From the NCBI GenBank assembly GCA_964462145.1, contig CAYWYB010000101.1:1-15381 (forward strand): a stretch of DNA of 15,381 bases, given 5' to 3'. A program made the position numbers and the translations under genes. Below, in pieces: positions 13,758-15,381 of this stretch. Source of the DNA: GCA-2731375 sp964462145 (GTDB lineage Bacteria; Pseudomonadota; Alphaproteobacteria; GCA-2731375). Below the pieces are notes generated by a model, which worked only from the letters and a program-made list of their open reading frames with translations, was not told where the DNA came from and ran no database searches. Each line of letters opens with the position of its first letter. The stretch's first letter is position 1.

Positions 13758-15381
13758 TTAAACTTCGCGCGGCTCGACCTCGGCGATAAAGCCGTGCCGC
13801 TCCACCATGTCGCCCTCGGCGCAACTCAGCGCCACCAGCACCCCGTCACAGGGCGCGGTCAGGCGGATTTCCATTTTCATGCTTTCCTGCACCACCAGCA
13901 CATCCCCCGTTCTGACATGATCGCCAACGGCGGCCAGAACCTTGGTGACATTGCCCATGACCGGTGCCAGCACGCGGCCCTCGACCGCCGCCGCATCGGC
14001 CTGCCAGCCATCGGCATACAGCGAGATCCGTGCCGTCACGGCGCCGAAGGCGCCATGCAGATGCACCACATCGCCGGCACACAGGGCGCGCACGACTTGC
14101 ACCTCATGGCCGATTGTCACGCTGTAGGCGTCATCGCCCAAAGGCACCAGCGACAAGGCCAAGGCGGCCTGATCAACGCGGACGGACATACCTCCGTTCG
14201 CATCAACAGGGGAAAAGGCCACGTCCGCGCTGTCCGCGCCAATGCCGACCTGCAGGCTGGGGATATGACTGGGACGCGGCTGGCCCTGCCCCAGCCGCCA
14301 ATTGGTGAAGCTGCCCGGGCTTTGCCAGGGATCGCTGTCCGGGCCGGTGCGGTATTGCGACATCGCCACCGCGCCGGCCAGGGCGAACAGTTCGTCCGCC
14401 GGCCTTTCAGCAACGGCTTGATTGGCGGTCACCTCCCGGTCGATCAGTGCGGTATCGACACTGCCTTCCGCCACATCACGGCGGGCCAGCAGAGCGCTCA
14501 GGAATTCCAGGTTGGTGGGCAGCCCAAAAACGGCGGTCTCGGCCAAGGCCGACCGCAATTGGCCCAGCGCCGCCCCACGGTCCACGCCATGACAAATGAT
14601 CTTGCCCAGCATGCAATCATAGTACGGGCCGATTTCCTCCCCCGCCTCGGCTCCCATGTCCGAACGGACCGGCGGAGACGGCAGATCAATGCGCCGGATC
14701 AGGCCCGTGGACGGGGCAAAACCATTGGCGGGGTCTTCCGCATACAGCCGCGCCTGCATGGCATGGCCGCGAATAACGATGTCATCCTGCTGCAAGGGCA
14801 GGCCGTCTCCGGCGGCAATACGCAACTGCCAGGCCACCAGATCCAGGCCGGTGACGGCCTCGGTCACCGGATGCTCGACCTGCAGGCGCGGATTGATTTC
14901 GAGAAAGAAGAATTCATCGCCCGCGACCAGAAATTCCGCCGTGGCCAGACCGCGCAGCTTGGCGTGTGCGCCAAGGCGGCAGGCGGCATCAAGGATGCTT
15001 TGCCGCAAACCGGCTTCCAGACCGGCAACAGGTGCTTCCTCAACCACCTTTTGATGGCGCCGTTGCAGAGAGCATTCCCGGTCAAACAGATGCATAGCGG
15101 TGCCGGCACCGTCGCCGGCCAATTGCACCTCCACATGGCGGGGGCGGTCCAGGTATTGCTCGACCAGCAGATCCGCCCGGCCGAACGAGGCCTTGGCCTC
15201 GCGCATGGCGGAGGCAATGTTTTCGCCCAGATCGTCATCCTCGCGCACCACGCGGATGCCGCGCCCGCCGCCGCCCGCCGCCGCCTTCAACAACAATGGC
15301 GGCCGCATGCTGGCGATCATGGCGGCAATGCCGGCCTCGTCATCGCTGGCCAGGTCGCCGCCGGGGATGACCGGAATGCCC
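13758..15381 (-). CDS. Biotin-dependent acyl-CoA carboxylase alpha subunit (N-terminus beyond window)
   Basis: This is the biotin carboxylase plus biotin carrier subunit of an acyl-CoA carboxylase (methylcrotonyl-, geranyl-, propionyl- or acetyl-CoA type). It uses ATP and bicarbonate to carboxylate biotin and then partners with a carboxyltransferase beta subunit. About 540 residues are visible; reading stays open to the right edge, where GIPVIPGG appears, so roughly 120 N-terminal residues are missing. Seen: the ATP-grasp KAAAGGGGRGIRVV loop, ECSLQRRHQKVVEEAP, FLEINPRLQVEHPVTEAVTG, a linker with VFGLPTNLEFLSALLARRDV and a C-terminal biotinyl domain with ESMKMEI, whose Lys lies 38 residues from the end. 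A fused carrier domain is typical of MCC, GCC and PCC alpha chains. No beta subunit lies in the window; it is expected upstream, to the right. The gap to the next gene is 17 bp. Confidence 0.93.
   Translation of the reverse strand, partial: GIPVIPGGDLASDDEAGIAAMIASMRPPLLLKAAAGGGGRGIRVVREDDDLGENIASAMREAKASFGRADLLVEQYLDRPRHVEVQLAGDGAGTAMHLFDRECSLQRRHQKVVEEAPVAGLEAGLRQSILDAACRLGAHAKLRGLATAEFLVAGDEFFFLEINPRLQVEHPVTEAVTGLDLVAWQLRIAAGDGLPLQQDDIVIRGHAMQARLYAEDPANGFAPSTGLIRRIDLPSPPVRSDMGAEAGEEIGPYYDCMLGKIICHGVDRGAALGQLRSALAETAVFGLPTNLEFLSALLARRDVAEGSVDTALIDREVTANQAVAERPADELFALAGAVAMSQYRTGPDSDPWQSPGSFTNWRLGQGQPRPSHIPSLQVGIGADSADVAFSPVDANGGMSVRVDQAALALSLVPLGDDAYSVTIGHEVQVVRALCAGDVVHLHGAFGAVTARISLYADGWQADAAAVEGRVLAPVMGNVTKVLAAVGDHVRTGDVLVVQESMKMEIRLTAPCDGVLVALSCAEGDMVERHGFIAEVEPREV

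Noticed and set aside
13741..13824. N-terminal extension of the crotonase to an upstream start at 13824
   Set aside because: The extra residues are Arg-rich, lie inside the carboxylase 3' end and have no family match. The ATG at 13740 has a ribosome binding site and a normal family N-terminus.
15318..15320. ATG at 15320 as the start of the carboxylase subunit
   Set aside because: The frame stays open to the right edge and encodes GIPVIPGG, a conserved biotin carboxylase stretch, so the true start is outside the window.

Overview
The window looks like part of a high-GC alphaproteobacterial chromosome, probably Rhodospirillales-like. This rests on the rph-rdgB-hemW cluster lying divergent to hrcA-grpE, on dnaK not following grpE directly, and on the protein sequences. 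I could not run a phylogeny. Coding density is very high. I see no tRNA, rRNA, CRISPR array, insertion sequence or phage signal.

Region 1 (1-1553, minus strand) is a housekeeping cluster read leftwards: rph (RNase PH), rdgB (dITP/XTP pyrophosphatase) and the 5' part of hemW (radical-SAM heme chaperone, cut by the left edge). Region 2 (1554-3590, plus strand) starts with a 138-bp divergent intergenic region holding a good -35/-10 pair. hrcA (heat-shock repressor) and grpE (DnaK nucleotide exchange factor) follow, separated by a 120-bp gap with its own candidate promoter. Region 3 (3620-4870, plus strand) is a YcaQ/AlkX-like winged-helix protein, probably a DNA crosslink glycosylase. Its stop codon overlaps that of the next, convergent gene inside one TTAA.

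Region 4 (4867-15381, minus strand) is two thirds of the window: a tightly packed operon of at least eight acyl-CoA metabolism genes with gaps of 3-25 bp. In transcription order they are a biotin-dependent acyl-CoA carboxylase alpha subunit (N-terminus outside the window), a crotonase-fold protein, an acyl-CoA ligase, a second crotonase-fold protein, a divergent second ligase, an acyl-CoA dehydrogenase, an ACS/AACS-type acyl-CoA synthetase and an HMG-CoA-lyase-family protein. The set resembles the leucine/isovalerate (liu) or acyclic terpene (atu) routes: activate, dehydrogenate, carboxylate, hydrate, cleave to acetyl-CoA plus acetoacetate, reactivate acetoacetate.

It departs from textbook versions of those routes. 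There are three different AMP-forming ligases, and both crotonase proteins have altered acid/base residues. The lyase lacks the usual Asp and Glu at two active-site positions, and the last synthetase has Met in place of the Gly before its catalytic Lys. The operon may therefore handle a branched or otherwise unusual carboxylic acid. The substrate cannot be read from sequence alone, and the carboxyltransferase beta subunit, if present, must lie beyond the right edge.
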